This document shows positions 34,727 to 44,646 of a DNA stretch of 64,000 bases, piece after piece; position 1 is the first letter of the stretch; every line of letters begins with the position of its first letter. The DNA is from Stenocarpella maydis (lineage: Eukaryota; Ascomycota; Sordariomycetes; Diaporthales; Diaporthaceae), in assembly GCA_002270565.1 (NCBI GenBank), contig NQMI01000005.1, positions 124,001-188,000 of the forward strand. The letters are read 5' to 3'. The notes under the pieces are model-generated. The model was not told where the DNA came from, searched no databases, and was given only the letters and a program-made list of their open reading frames with translations. The position numbers and the translations under genes were made by a program.

Positions 34727-36182
34727 CTACTTCCGCCTCTTGATCGTCTTCACGGCCATCTCGACCAGCCCATCCTTGGCCTCGCTGTCGGGGAAATCGC
34801 TGATGCTCTGGATGGCCTTCTCGGCGTAGTCCTCCGCCAACGCTCGTGTTTGGTTGATGCCGTCTGTCTCGAGGACCAGCTGTCGCGCCTTGGCCCTTAT
34901 TGTTAGTATATCCTAGACAGTGGAGTCTCAAGTGCTAAATCGACAACCCCTGGTTACTCACCCTCAAGACATCACCCTCACCAGCAAACTTCCTCCCTAC
35001 CAGTTCTCCCAGCTCTGGCCTCGTCTTCCACGCGAAAAGCAACGGCGCAGTCGCGAGACCGAGCTCGAGATCCGCACCCGCCGGCTTCCCCAGGTCCGCA
35101 GCAGACAGGGTGTAGTCCAGCATGTCGTCGACCAGCTGGAACGCCAGCCCGAGGTTCTTGCCGTAGGCGTAGGCCGCCTCCACCGTCTCAGCGCTCGCCC
35201 CGCCCAGCAGCGCCGCCGCGCGGCAGCTCTTGCTGATCAGCGACGCTGTCTTGAGGTACGTCTTGTTGAGGTAGTAGCCAAGGGTATCCTCGCTCCACTG
35301 AGGTCGGGCCTCGTCCTGCGCCGTGTTCTTCAGCTGCATGAACTCGCCCTCCACGAGGTTCGCGATGACGGTGGCCAGAAGCTCGACGACCTCGGCGTTT
35401 CGGAGGCGCGCGAGTGCCACGGAGGCGCGTCCCAGGAGGAAGTCACCTGCCAGGACGGCCATTTTGTTGCCGAACTCGAGGTTTGCGCTTGGGGAGCCGC
35501 GGCGTGAGACGGAGTGGTCGATGACGTCGTCGTGGAGGAGGGAAGCCGTATGGATGAGTTCGGTAATCTCCGCGAGCCGTCGCTGAGAAGGGAGGATGTC
35601 TGTCTCGGAGGTGGCGTCGGTCTCGGTGGGTGTAGGTGTTGATGTGGAGGGATTAACGTCGCGGAGGATGGACAGTGGTGATATTGACGTGTCGATGGGT
35701 ATCGACTGTATCGGTGAGGCATTCTGTTGGTTTGGTGGTGGTATAGGGGCCTTGGGGCAGAGGTATGTGGCTCGCGACATGAGTAGGACGATCAAGGGCC
35801 GCACATGTTTCCCTTCTGCCTGGGTGTAATATTTCGCGACTCGGTCGAGCGAGGGGTGTCCTGATCCCAAAAGGTTGCGAATGTTTCCAGTGAGGAACTT
35901 CATCTCCTTTGCCACGATCCTCAGAGGGTCGATGGTCATGTCGCTGGGCTTTCCTCGTGATATCGCATTGCTGACGGCGTTCTTGGCGACGGCGACGGCT
36001 GCGCCAAAGGCCGAGCACCTTGGGCCCGTGGAATGGTAGAGTGCCCGTTGTTGCCATCTTATCCGCACATCCAATGTGTCTTGCCGTATGTTTTGCGCAC
36101 AGCGTACATGTCGAGATAATGAAGTTGCTGGTCTTCTTGTGGCACCTAAGACCGGAGCTCCCGACCGGAGCTGGAGCGGCAT
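34727..36182 (-). CDS. COQ1: Mitochondrial polyprenyl (hexaprenyl/solanesyl) diphosphate synthase
   Basis: Two exons, 36182-34962 and 34888-34727, give 460 residues. The intron uses a GTGAGT donor and a TACTAAC branch just before the acceptor, and joins DVLR to ARQLVLETDG. The N-terminus is Arg-rich and non-acidic, as a mitochondrial leader. Both aspartate-rich motifs of trans-prenyltransferases are present: LLHDDVIDHSVSRRG (first DDxxD) and FQLVDDMLDY (second). GKHVRPLIVLLM is the usual upstream substrate-binding block. A Ser/Thr/Pro-rich insert of about 65 residues before SQRRLAEITE is common in fungal copies. The enzyme makes the polyprenyl tail of ubiquinone in the mitochondrion. It is divergent from VMA12, sharing a 490-bp promoter region. 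Confidence 0.94.
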
Positions 36183-36672
36183 TTCCAGTCGCTGGTTTCC
36201 TCGGCAGCAAAACCAATTGGGTATGCTTTATGTATTCGATATGATCGCAATCGTATACGCTACCGGTTCAGCCGTAGTGTGGTCGTCCTGTATGGGATGG
36301 TGGGGTGGTTGGAGCTCTTGGGGCGGTTATCGCTTGGGATCTGATGATGGATCTTCGATCTTTTTTTCCTGCCCGGGATCGTCCATCGAGCTTCTCCAAG
36401 TCCAGACCCAGAACAACTAAGTAAACTGCAAAAAGAGTCAATGCGCTACTCGTTCATGGGTCCTCGGATCTAGCCGGCCCCACCCTTGCAAGGTTCAATG
36501 TTGCATGCATGCATTGCCCAAAGTGTCAGCTCCAAACCCGTTGCCAGCTCTCGGCTTTAGGCTTTGGTCGTGGCTGCGACGAACACAATTCCAGCTCCGT
36601 ATACCGGCCACGGCACCAACCGATACCGTCTCAAGCCATGGTGATGGTGAGCTTCTTGTGCACCGCATCAGA
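36183..36672. promoter_or_regulatory. Shared upstream region of COQ1 and VMA12
   Basis: These 490 bp separate two divergently transcribed genes and must hold both promoters. A pyrimidine-rich patch lies near 36360-36375. No specific factor site could be assigned with confidence. Confidence 0.6.
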
Positions 36673-37530
36673 ATGGTCCTCCTTACGATGACCCCCTTCA
36701 TTGTCGGGGCAATCAGCGCATCAAAAAAGATCGGACTAGATCTCCATCAAGCATCCCAAGCAACATCTGGCGCCGATCCACCACTCGAGGACCCAGCAAT
36801 CGGCAAGCCCATTTCGCATGGCCAGATCATTCAGCTGTGGAAGCTGTTGAAGGACCACGATGCGCAGAGCTATACCCTGGAGAACCTCCTCTGGGGTGCA
36901 AGGGTCTACATTCCACCCGCTCCCGCAAAGCCCGAGCCTGTACGACCTCCCGTGTCTTGGCTCTCTGACTTGAACGATGTTTTCGCTGACCTGCCATTCT
37001 TCTTCTAGTCGACCGAGTACAAAGCCTTGATGGCACGTCTGCGACGTGACGAAGAAGAACGAAAATACCAACGAATGGTCTCGCAGCCCTCGTCCCTTGA
37101 TGCACCAAAAACCTTCAGCCAGCAGTTTGCCGAGGTTAACCGCCCAGCGCGCAAGGAAGACCTTGGAGACAACGAAGCGACCATGAATGATGTGCACAGG
37201 CAGATCATGCTGGTTATCAACTTCCTCGTCACCATTCTGGGATGCGCCGCGACCCTGTGGATCCTGGCTAGATGGTGGAGCACGCCCGCACGGCTTTTCT
37301 TGACCATGGGAGGGACTTTGCTGGTCGCCATCGCCGAGGTTGCGGTATACTTTGGATATATATGGCATATAGGGCAGGCGAGGAAGAAAGATTCCAAGAC
37401 CAAGGAGGTCAAGGAGATAGTGGACACTTGGGTGGTGAGCAAAGAGGCCGAGACCAAAAAAGTGCCGCCAGGAAAGAACCCCAGCGCACTGGGAGCACGG
37501 CAAAGGAAGCTACCGAAAGGGGAGACGTGA
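36673..37530 (+). CDS. VMA12: ER membrane V-ATPase assembly factor (Vma12/TMEM199 type)
   Basis: Two exons, 36673-36939 and 37009-37530 (intron 69 nt), give 262 residues. The start MVLLTMTP is the usual N-terminus of fungal Vma12 proteins; the frame is open further upstream but that part lacks resemblance. The conserved core YKALMARLRRDEEERKYQRM is formed just after the splice. Two hydrophobic segments follow in the C-terminal half (VINFLVTILGCAATLWILA and LFLTMGGTLLVAIAEVAVYF). The C-terminal tail is Lys-rich, as in ER membrane proteins. In yeast Vma12 and Vma22 form an ER complex that assembles the V0 sector of the vacuolar ATPase. Confidence 0.9.
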
Positions 37531-38235
37531 TGGAAATGAGCCGGTTCAATATACATAAACCCCAACATTCCAATGTCTTCGTCTTGGGGTTTGGATAAAT
37601 CTGCTGTTATTTCTGAGGTCAACAGCCAAACCCACTGGCTCTGGTGGCCCCGGCCGAGAGGGGAATGGCGTTACGAGGGGCCATTTGTTTTCTATAGTCA
37701 GCGCCTTGATGTACAAGATCCCTCGGGAACACTACGCAAGTCTGTTGAGCAGATCCTTCTGGGTTGGAGGTACCTATGGTGGCAGATTAGCTTGCATCAC
37801 CCGCTGGGCAGCCCGTGGCTTGGAGCCCCGGAACATGGTATAGTGGCACGGCAGAGGTAACACGTCTTTGGAACTGTCGTGCCTGGATATACTGCTTGCA
37901 ACATACGCCTATTGTAACACTCTGCAGCCCGTCAAAAATTGACAAACATGGCAGCAGCGTTATCCAACCAGCCCACCTCGGACCCGAACCGGCACTGATG
38001 CGAGATTATGTCATCGGCTGCTTGCCCGACCTTGCTCATGCAACCACGCGCTAAAGTGCAACGCGTCTCCCAGCTGCTGCAGACGCGTCTCCATGCCGAC
38101 TTTTCTACCTCTGGTGTTTCCTGATGCAACATTAAAAACCATATGAAGCAACCCCTGTCTCCTAGTGTCCCAACAGTGCACATTCTATAATCACCTTTAT
38201 CAAATTTCCACCTCACAGTCTGGACTTGGTGGGTC
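37531..38235. other. Intergenic, no supported gene
   Basis: This holds the 3' flank of VMA12 and the promoter of the zinc-finger gene. A 95-codon plus-strand frame at 37573-37860 has no recognised domain and is treated as chance. Confidence 0.55.
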
Positions 38236-39459
38236 ATGGCCAACGCGCCCTTGTCTTCTGCCACGACGACGCCAACGACCCCGTCATCCGCGTGGAGTCG
38301 CCTCGTCAAAATCACAAGAACTGCATCCGAGGCCTCGCGCACCAAATCGACGGCGTCTCCGAGACAGCCCAACCAAGCATCATCTCCTAGTACTCGCGCA
38401 TCCTTCCCTGCAGCACCAGCCAAGAAACACCACCTTGCCGAGTCACCATCCTTGTGTTCCGCAACAGACGATCTCGCGCCACTTTCTCCGGAACCCAACG
38501 ACGCGCAGAATATGTCACCGCGCAGCGCAACAGGTCATACATCATGCGCTACCATCAGAAATCATGATTGCATCACAGCATGCCCCTGTAGAGTGGAGGA
38601 CGTGGACTGCGTTGCGCCTCAGCGACCTGAACACCCAACGAATCCCGAGTCATCATTGATCGGCCGACAACAGCCTGCGGAAGTTCGCGACTTCCATCGA
38701 GACATAAGTACACAGAGACAGCGCACACCACCGCGCTTGAGTCCTACGAAGCACATCGCGAGCCCACTGCTACGCCACGAAGGCGATAAATCGGCAAGAA
38801 ACAAGACCTTGACACGCTCAAGGAAGCAGCCTAGGGATGGGAGCCCACTTTCCAAGACGGATACCTCGAAAGACCTGGAGTCCTCCGTTTCGTTCGATTT
38901 CAAAAATCCGGAAGACGACGATCTGGTGGGAAGGGTTGGGCGAGAAGCGGGGGAGGCATCTACTGGCCCCAGTCTGCTGGCCGCAGTGGACGGCCTTCAA
39001 GAGGGTGACCAGAACTCGGTGAATAAAACGCCAGTTTCGAAGAGGCACTCTTCATCCCCAGCAAGCACGGATGAGAGCATCCAACTGGCCACTCCTTCAC
39101 CATCGCCCACGAATGATACCGGCACCAAACCGAACGACACGCAGGTCGTTACAAACAAGCCACACAAATCGGCCCCTGCCCCCAAGACGAAGCGACGTCT
39201 CACCCTTTACAGCGGTAGCTACGAAAGGCAGACATCTCACAAGAAGCGCAAGACCCAGCCGAAGCGCAAGGATGGCGTCCAGACGACGCTGAGCCTGGCG
39301 ATCGGCAGCAGTGCTGGGATGAGGGAGTGCAAGTTATGCGACACCGTGTATAACCCGTTCCACCCGGAAGATGTCAAGGTCCACGCGAAAAGGCATGCGC
39401 TTGCTGTGAAGAGAGAGCGGAAGCCCGAGGGTGTCACGGAGTCTCCCCTGGTGGACTAG
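38236..39459 (+). CDS. Protein with ESCO/Eco1-type C2H2 zinc finger, no acetyltransferase
   Basis: A single exon of 407 codons. The first 330 residues are Ser/Thr/Pro-rich and look disordered, with many SP and TP sites. Near the C-terminus GVQTTLSLAIG is followed by MRECKLCDTVYNPFHPEDVK and VHAKRHA. This is the Cys2-His2 finger seen before the acetyltransferase domain of cohesin acetyltransferases (Eco1/ESCO). The protein ends about 20 residues after the finger, so there is no room for the GNAT domain that normally follows. No acetyltransferase domain was recognised in the 840 bp downstream. It may be a separate fungal finger protein or a nuclear chromatin factor. Lys/Arg clusters before the finger suggest nuclear targeting. 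Confidence 0.75.
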   Translation: MANAPLSSATTTPTTPSSAWSRLVKITRTASEASRTKSTASPRQPNQASSPSTRASFPAAPAKKHHLAESPSLCSATDDLAPLSPEPNDAQNMSPRSATGHTSCATIRNHDCITACPCRVEDVDCVAPQRPEHPTNPESSLIGRQQPAEVRDFHRDISTQRQRTPPRLSPTKHIASPLLRHEGDKSARNKTLTRSRKQPRDGSPLSKTDTSKDLESSVSFDFKNPEDDDLVGRVGREAGEASTGPSLLAAVDGLQEGDQNSVNKTPVSKRHSSSPASTDESIQLATPSPSPTNDTGTKPNDTQVVTNKPHKSAPAPKTKRRLTLYSGSYERQTSHKKRKTQPKRKDGVQTTLSLAIGSSAGMRECKLCDTVYNPFHPEDVKVHAKRHALAVKRERKPEGVTESPLVD

Positions 39460-40303
39460 CTGTCAGACTTCGATGGATGTAGCTTTTGGGTGATACGCTA
39501 AGCCGACTAGAAGGTGTTGAGCACGATTGCAGATCCCGCTATCTGTGTATGTGTTTGGACGAGAGCGGACGAGCGGATTGTATGCTGACAGAGCCCTATT
39601 TTGGGTCGGAAAGGAGATTGGATTTGTTACACATAGCATTTTGTACGCAAGATACCCTCAGCACTTCTCAATTACATTACCTCCAGTTTGCTATCCGCCT
39701 TTTATTTGTGCCGGACACGTTGGTTGAGAAGCTCTGCCACCGCCGCACTCCCATTCAGCCTCAGAGATTGCATATGTCGCCGCTGGGGGAGGTGGACCTC
39801 TATTTTATATAACTATGGCCACATATCAACAGCCTCGCCGGAAAAGGACCACGTAGATGGGGCTGGATTATAGACGTGCTACCGCACGCAGGAGAGTTGC
39901 CGCCATATGAAAGCACACATAGCGTCCGGTTGACAGTACAAATGCTTCATATATTCGAATACTGATATGTGTTGAGAAGTTTTGGTCTCCCTATTGTCTC
40001 TATCTTGGAACGACCCAGCCGCTGATCATACCCCATGACGCTGGGCTCAAGCGTCCATAAACTGAGACGTCACCTGGGATTCATGGCATGAGGGCTCAAG
40101 ATTTGCACCAAATAATGTATATATTCATATAATCCTAGCCTAAGGAAGAAAGAGAAGAAGGAAACACGGCATCCGTAGGCTCAACCGCACTAGCCCCCGC
40201 ACCCAGCCCTAACTCAAAGCTGGCATAGAGTCAAGCATAAGTGAAGTCCACTCTGAGCCGTACCTATATGAACAAGGTGCTGTATTAGCTACTTGTCTCA
40301 ATT
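39460..40303. other. Intergenic, no supported gene
   Basis: Short overlapping frames only, some running over the 3' flank of the zinc-finger gene. Nothing recognisable as upstream parts of the MFS fragment that follows was found. Confidence 0.55.
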
Positions 40304-40543
40304 GTGGTGCCAGTATCTTACAAGGCAAAACTGGCTACTCGTATGGGCATGGCGTACTCGATTATTGGTTTCAGTGTACTACCTGGTGGCCCGGGCGCAG
40401 GTGGTGTTCTACAGCACGACGGGGACTCGCTTGACTGGACGGCAGCATGGGCATATGCCGCTGCTCTGTTGGTTTCTGCGTGCTTGGTATTCTGCGGACT
40501 TCAACTCAAACTTGCCGGCCTCAAGCTTAGGGGAAAGTTCTAA
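40304..40543 (+). pseudogene. C-terminal fragment of an MFS monocarboxylate-type transporter
   Basis: About 79 codons read TRMGMAYSIIGFSVLPGGPG and end in WTAAWAYAAALLVSACLVFC. These match the last two or three helices of fungal monocarboxylate-type MFS proteins, including the RMGMA loop and the GGP turn. The first ten helices are absent upstream, so this is a gene remnant and not an expressed transporter. Confidence 0.7.
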
Positions 40544-40798
40544 TCATTGGTGAAGGACATCATAACCAAACTTTCGAGGCCTTAGAAACTAAGAGGCTAG
40601 TAAATCAATACTTTTTAGTGGCATTAGGCATACATCGATAATACCCCTAACTTACACAGGCGCGAATTACTAGATGAGACCCTTCGCACAGACTGATCCT
40701 TGTCTTTCCGCGAGCAATCTATTTGTCTAAGAATAGTCGCTTCAATGTGCAGGAAGAGTGTGAGCAAGGGCCCTGTCCCATATCCCAAGAGTGAAGTT

Positions 40799-41111
40799 CT
40801 ACGCTTTTCCCGCCCATCCCCGGCTCTTATAGTCCTTCAACACATCATTGTCCGGGACGATATCACTGTGTTTATCCACTCTCCAGGAACCAGGCTCAAA
40901 GCTGCCGCTTGTGAGGTGGAAAGCATGCCTCTCACCAGACACCTTGATGTTCATGCCGAAGAAGCGGGCAATCCAGCCAGAGACGACTTGTACGAAGGAA
41001 AGGAGAGCCTATTGGAGGATTCCAACCTTCTCCCTGGATGGTAGGTGCTCCTTTGTACGCGAATTCAAATACCAAATAACTAGCGTCAGGAAAATGGACC
41101 TTTTTGTCCAT
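40799..41111 (-). CDS. Small unassigned two-exon gene or 3' gene fragment
   Basis: Proposed exons 41111-41073 and 41008-40799 join in phase 0 across a 64-nt intron (GTATTT donor, AATAG acceptor), giving 82 residues. The second exon has clear protein character: VSGWIARFFGMNIKVSGERH, then SFEPGSWRVDKHSDIVPDND, then DYKSRGW. No signal peptide is seen. I do not recognise the family. It may be the tail of a larger gene, but the AA8 gene begins its 3' end only about 200 bp away. Each exon alone is too short or starts without Met, so the gene is easy to miss. Confidence 0.45.
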
Positions 41112-41307
41112 GTTGGATCATACCGCTATCTGCCATTGAAAGGGTGATATGAGAACGCAAAATACTATGGAGACGGTTTAAATGGATATCATATGCAATC
41201 GACTATAACACAAGCTCTTCGCAGTGATTGGACGTCTTCACCTTCAATAACCTCTAATGAGGGCTTCCACCGAACTATGAGGATCATAGCAACCAAAATG
41301 ACACACT

Positions 41308-42099
41308 TTAGCTGTTACGCGACACCAGAGCCTGGAAATCCGCATTCTGTCCTTGGGAAAAGTCCTGATTCCAGTACCCAAAATTGTCGTGAACACCAAA
41401 GGACGACGTGTTAGAGGCCGGCGTCGACGGCGAGGCCTGAGCGTAGGCATAAGCCAGCCTGTTGGAGCCTCCGGGGTTGAGGCTCGTGGTCGAGCCTGAG
41501 GGGTTGGTCCACGTTGTACATCCGCTGCACCTCAGCGTCACCTGCCAATGCGTGGAGTTGACCTTGGTGCCGGTCTTGAGGGTTTGAAGCGTTGCGCCGG
41601 GGTAAGCGGTGGGCAGAGATCGTTTGCTGTGGATCAGTCAGCGGCGAGAGGGGAGAAGCAGAGGGCACGCCCATAATAAGGTACGCACTTGGTGTATCGG
41701 CTTGAGACAGTCACAGAGTTCCCGTTGGGCCACGCCACGGTCAGGGGGTTACTGAGCATAGTTCCAGCCCAAGCAACACCGAGCCAGCCGACATCCTTCC
41801 TGGCGGTCAACTGTAGGACAATATCGTATGGGGCCGTGGCTGGACTCGGGACGGCCGTTCGGAAACTGATGACATCGGGGCTGTTATACTTGTATTGGGC
41901 ATTGTATTGAGAAAAGGTGAAGCCTGTTTCGGAGTCCCTGAAAACAATGCTGTCGGCCGCCGAAGCTGTATCCGATGATGGGATCTGGTTAGCAAGGGTT
42001 CTGAGGGTAACCCCCCCCCCAGCGGGTGGTTTCCGTACCTGCCCCCAGTATTGAGAGGGTGTAGAGCAGAACAGAGAGCCAAGCCATTGCCATGCGCAT
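41308..42099 (-). CDS. Secreted stand-alone AA8 cytochrome (iron reductase) domain protein
   Basis: Three exons, 42099-42039, 41965-41689 and 41626-41308, join in phase and give 218 residues. The N-terminus (MRMAMAWLSVLLYTLSILGA) is a signal peptide. The rest matches the cellobiose-dehydrogenase cytochrome domain: GWLGVAWAGTMLSNPLTVAW holds the likely Met haem ligand, and SFGVHDNFGYW the likely His ligand. A Cys pair (LRCSGCTTW) corresponds to the domain's disulfide. There is no flavin dehydrogenase domain or CBM. Such AA8-only proteins could pass electrons to lytic polysaccharide monooxygenases or iron outside the cell. The role fits the GH5 endoglucanase in this window, though the two are 24 kb apart. 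Confidence 0.87.
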
Positions 42100-44646
42100 C
42101 CCAGGGTTCTCCTTGTTGCTGAGATGACAGCAGTAGCTGCACAAGTTGTAGGACACGAGAAAGGCCGCAGGATTTTAGATGAAGAAGGACTTGGACAAGG
42201 ACGCAGCGTCAGGAACCATTAAGTGATAGATGGAGGCGCTGCTGGATTAAATTGATTTCCAAAGATGGGATGTGTAAATTGGCTGCATTGGCCTGGATTG
42301 GTTGCAGAAGACAGAAGTATCAGATGCGCGATCATCACAGACTCCCCTTATCTGGGTTTTGATGAGCCACCCGCATGTACATTGGCGTTCGAGACCTGAT
42401 AGGAAGGATAAATGCATCATAATATAGAATTAATTACCATCACACGCCCTCACACCTCGGTACCAGTTGACCACGCCGCAACTGGGAATACATCAAATAT
42501 CTGCAATACGGGTAGCTACACCACGCATGCTAATATTGGCGCGCCACGAATCTAGAAGCCTGGCCATACATATGTAACTATGTTTGAATGACACGAAAGC
42601 TGTCTGCAGCAGATGTTCAAAGTTCTTCCAGGGACCAAATTGCCGGTACTATCAGCAGGAGATCTCTGCAAGGACGCTAAGTCGTGCAAGTGGCTAAAAG
42701 CAGACCAATGGAGTGCGACTAAAATATAATTGTCAAGGCTATTCCTGCATGATATCAATGGTCCATGTCTCGGACAAATGTGATGACTGGTTAAATCCGC
42801 TGTTTCTGGTTCACATGCAATCGGAAGCTTTCCCGCCGGTATGAATCCAGAGGATAATCGTGGGCGTGATGTCATTCCAAAAATAGACCGATGTTGCGTT
42901 GTACTTGACAGGCTCCAATATTTCAATACACGCTACCACTAACCTACTTGTTTGTCGGCACTCGTGCCCGGGTAAATAGTCTTTCTGCCGATCTCTTGTG
43001 ACCCATTGGGTAAGTGGAGGGGTCATTCCACAGCTTGGGACTAATCGGGACAGCAGATATGAGAGGATCGGGAGCTGTCTCTCCAACGCCTCGGCCAGAG
43101 CACCAAAAGCATGGCAGAAGGAATGCCGGTGGAACGAAGCTTCGACTTTAGTAGAAGCAACAAATGACATTGGTGGAGACCTTCGCCCGAGCCTGAAGCC
43201 ACATTGGAAAGCTGGTTTCTATTTGATGTCGGCCCTACAATTGTGGCCGAGGCGGGTGTCCTTGGCCCGGTGACAGAAAGGAGATTAATACCACGAGAAC
43301 AAGCCCAAGACGGTGGTCTATATATTGCGAGGAGCTGCGTCACCTTCGTGTCCTTATGGCGGAGTTACTACTACTCATACCTTCCACGGAGCTGCTCCTG
43401 TGTCAATGAAGTAAAAGACTTCAAAATCTGAACTAAGCTGTCTGAGAAGTCTTTCAATACAGCTTCTATTAAAGATACCAAGATTCAAGATTCTGTGGAG
43501 AAAGAGCTGATGCCTGCTTATTGGTGATCCTGGTGGAGGCTGTGTTGCGACCGAAATTGAGCAAGCGCCGACTGAGTCCCAACGACCTGCTAATAAAGAC
43601 AGAGAAGTACATGGAAAAGCGAGAGGACTCTCGACCCAACGTTCCTTCACATATTCTCGAAAGACGTGTCTCTGATAGAAATGCATATGGGAAAGTGGTG
43701 AGACGCAATGGTGTGACTGAATTGCTACACTCCAGTCCGTTCTTGGCCCGGCCCCGCCTCAAACCACCGAAGTCCTCAAACAACAGGGTGAGGAGAACAC
43801 AAGAGAAGACAGAATTCAATGTTGGTTAGGTAAACTAAAATCCGGTTGTGGTAAAACTAAAGGCACTAAGGAATGTAATGATAATGACCAATACAAAATT
43901 GTACGAAACCTTGAATGTTTCCATTTAGGTTGGGGCTGTTAGTTTATTTAAGGTTAATATTCCTCTGACGGGTAAAGAACAGGATTTCGTTACATATGGA
44001 GCAGTATGCTGAAGTCTTGACCCAGCATAGATGATGGGTTGGCATGGGAAAGCGCTACTCAGAAAGCGCTCAACGGCGGCGTACTGCACGTCGATTGATA
44101 TTCATAAGGCTCGTATTTGTGACCTAATGGAAGATCATGACCAATACTCAGTCGTATATCAAGTGAGAAATCCAGCCGACGCCACAAAACTGCACAGCCT
44201 GCAGCAATACATTTAATGTGATGTTCTCTCTAGGGCCTTGGCCAATCAGCTTCATGAAGACAAGAATGGGGAACTCCCCTTGAGGATGGGGAAGGGTGAG
44301 CGCCAGCCACGATAAGCTAGCAGCTTGCGGGCGGGGATGTCGGGACTCAAAGATGGGGGCTGACAGGCTGGTTGAGGTGCCAGTGATGCTAGATGCACGG
44401 GACCATGCAGCAGTACTTCCGAAACCTCACCGCAACAAATGAGATGGGGACACGGCCTTCGGGGTGAAAATGAGGGGATGCAAGCTGCCTATCAAGTCTC
44501 CCTTGCATCCGGCACCGCTTGGAGGAAATCCCCGGAGGGTGGGGAAATATCTCCCATACCCGAGTTCGACTGTGACAGGATTTCCTTATGTCGAAGCGAT
44601 GTTTTGAGTTTGCAACTGGACTCCATGGGCTTTCTGTAATGACAGT
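42100..44646. other. Intergenic, no supported gene
   Basis: Frames at 43375-43830 are open on both strands but show no domain. The right 400 bp form the promoter of the molybdoenzyme gene, with GATAAG at 44311-44316 and CTATCA at 44489-44494 (both fit HGATAR in one orientation). Confidence 0.55.
44311..44494. promoter_or_regulatory. Candidate GATA (AreA-type) sites upstream of the molybdoenzyme
   Basis: CGATAAG at 44310-44316 and TGATAG on the minus strand at 44489-44494 both fit the HGATAR site of fungal nitrogen regulators. Such hexamers are common by chance. They are worth noting because the gene family is typically under nitrogen control. Confidence 0.3.

Noticed and set aside
35653..36216. 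187-codon frame overlapping COQ1
   Set aside because: Frame shadow; the COQ1 frame carries both aspartate-rich motifs.
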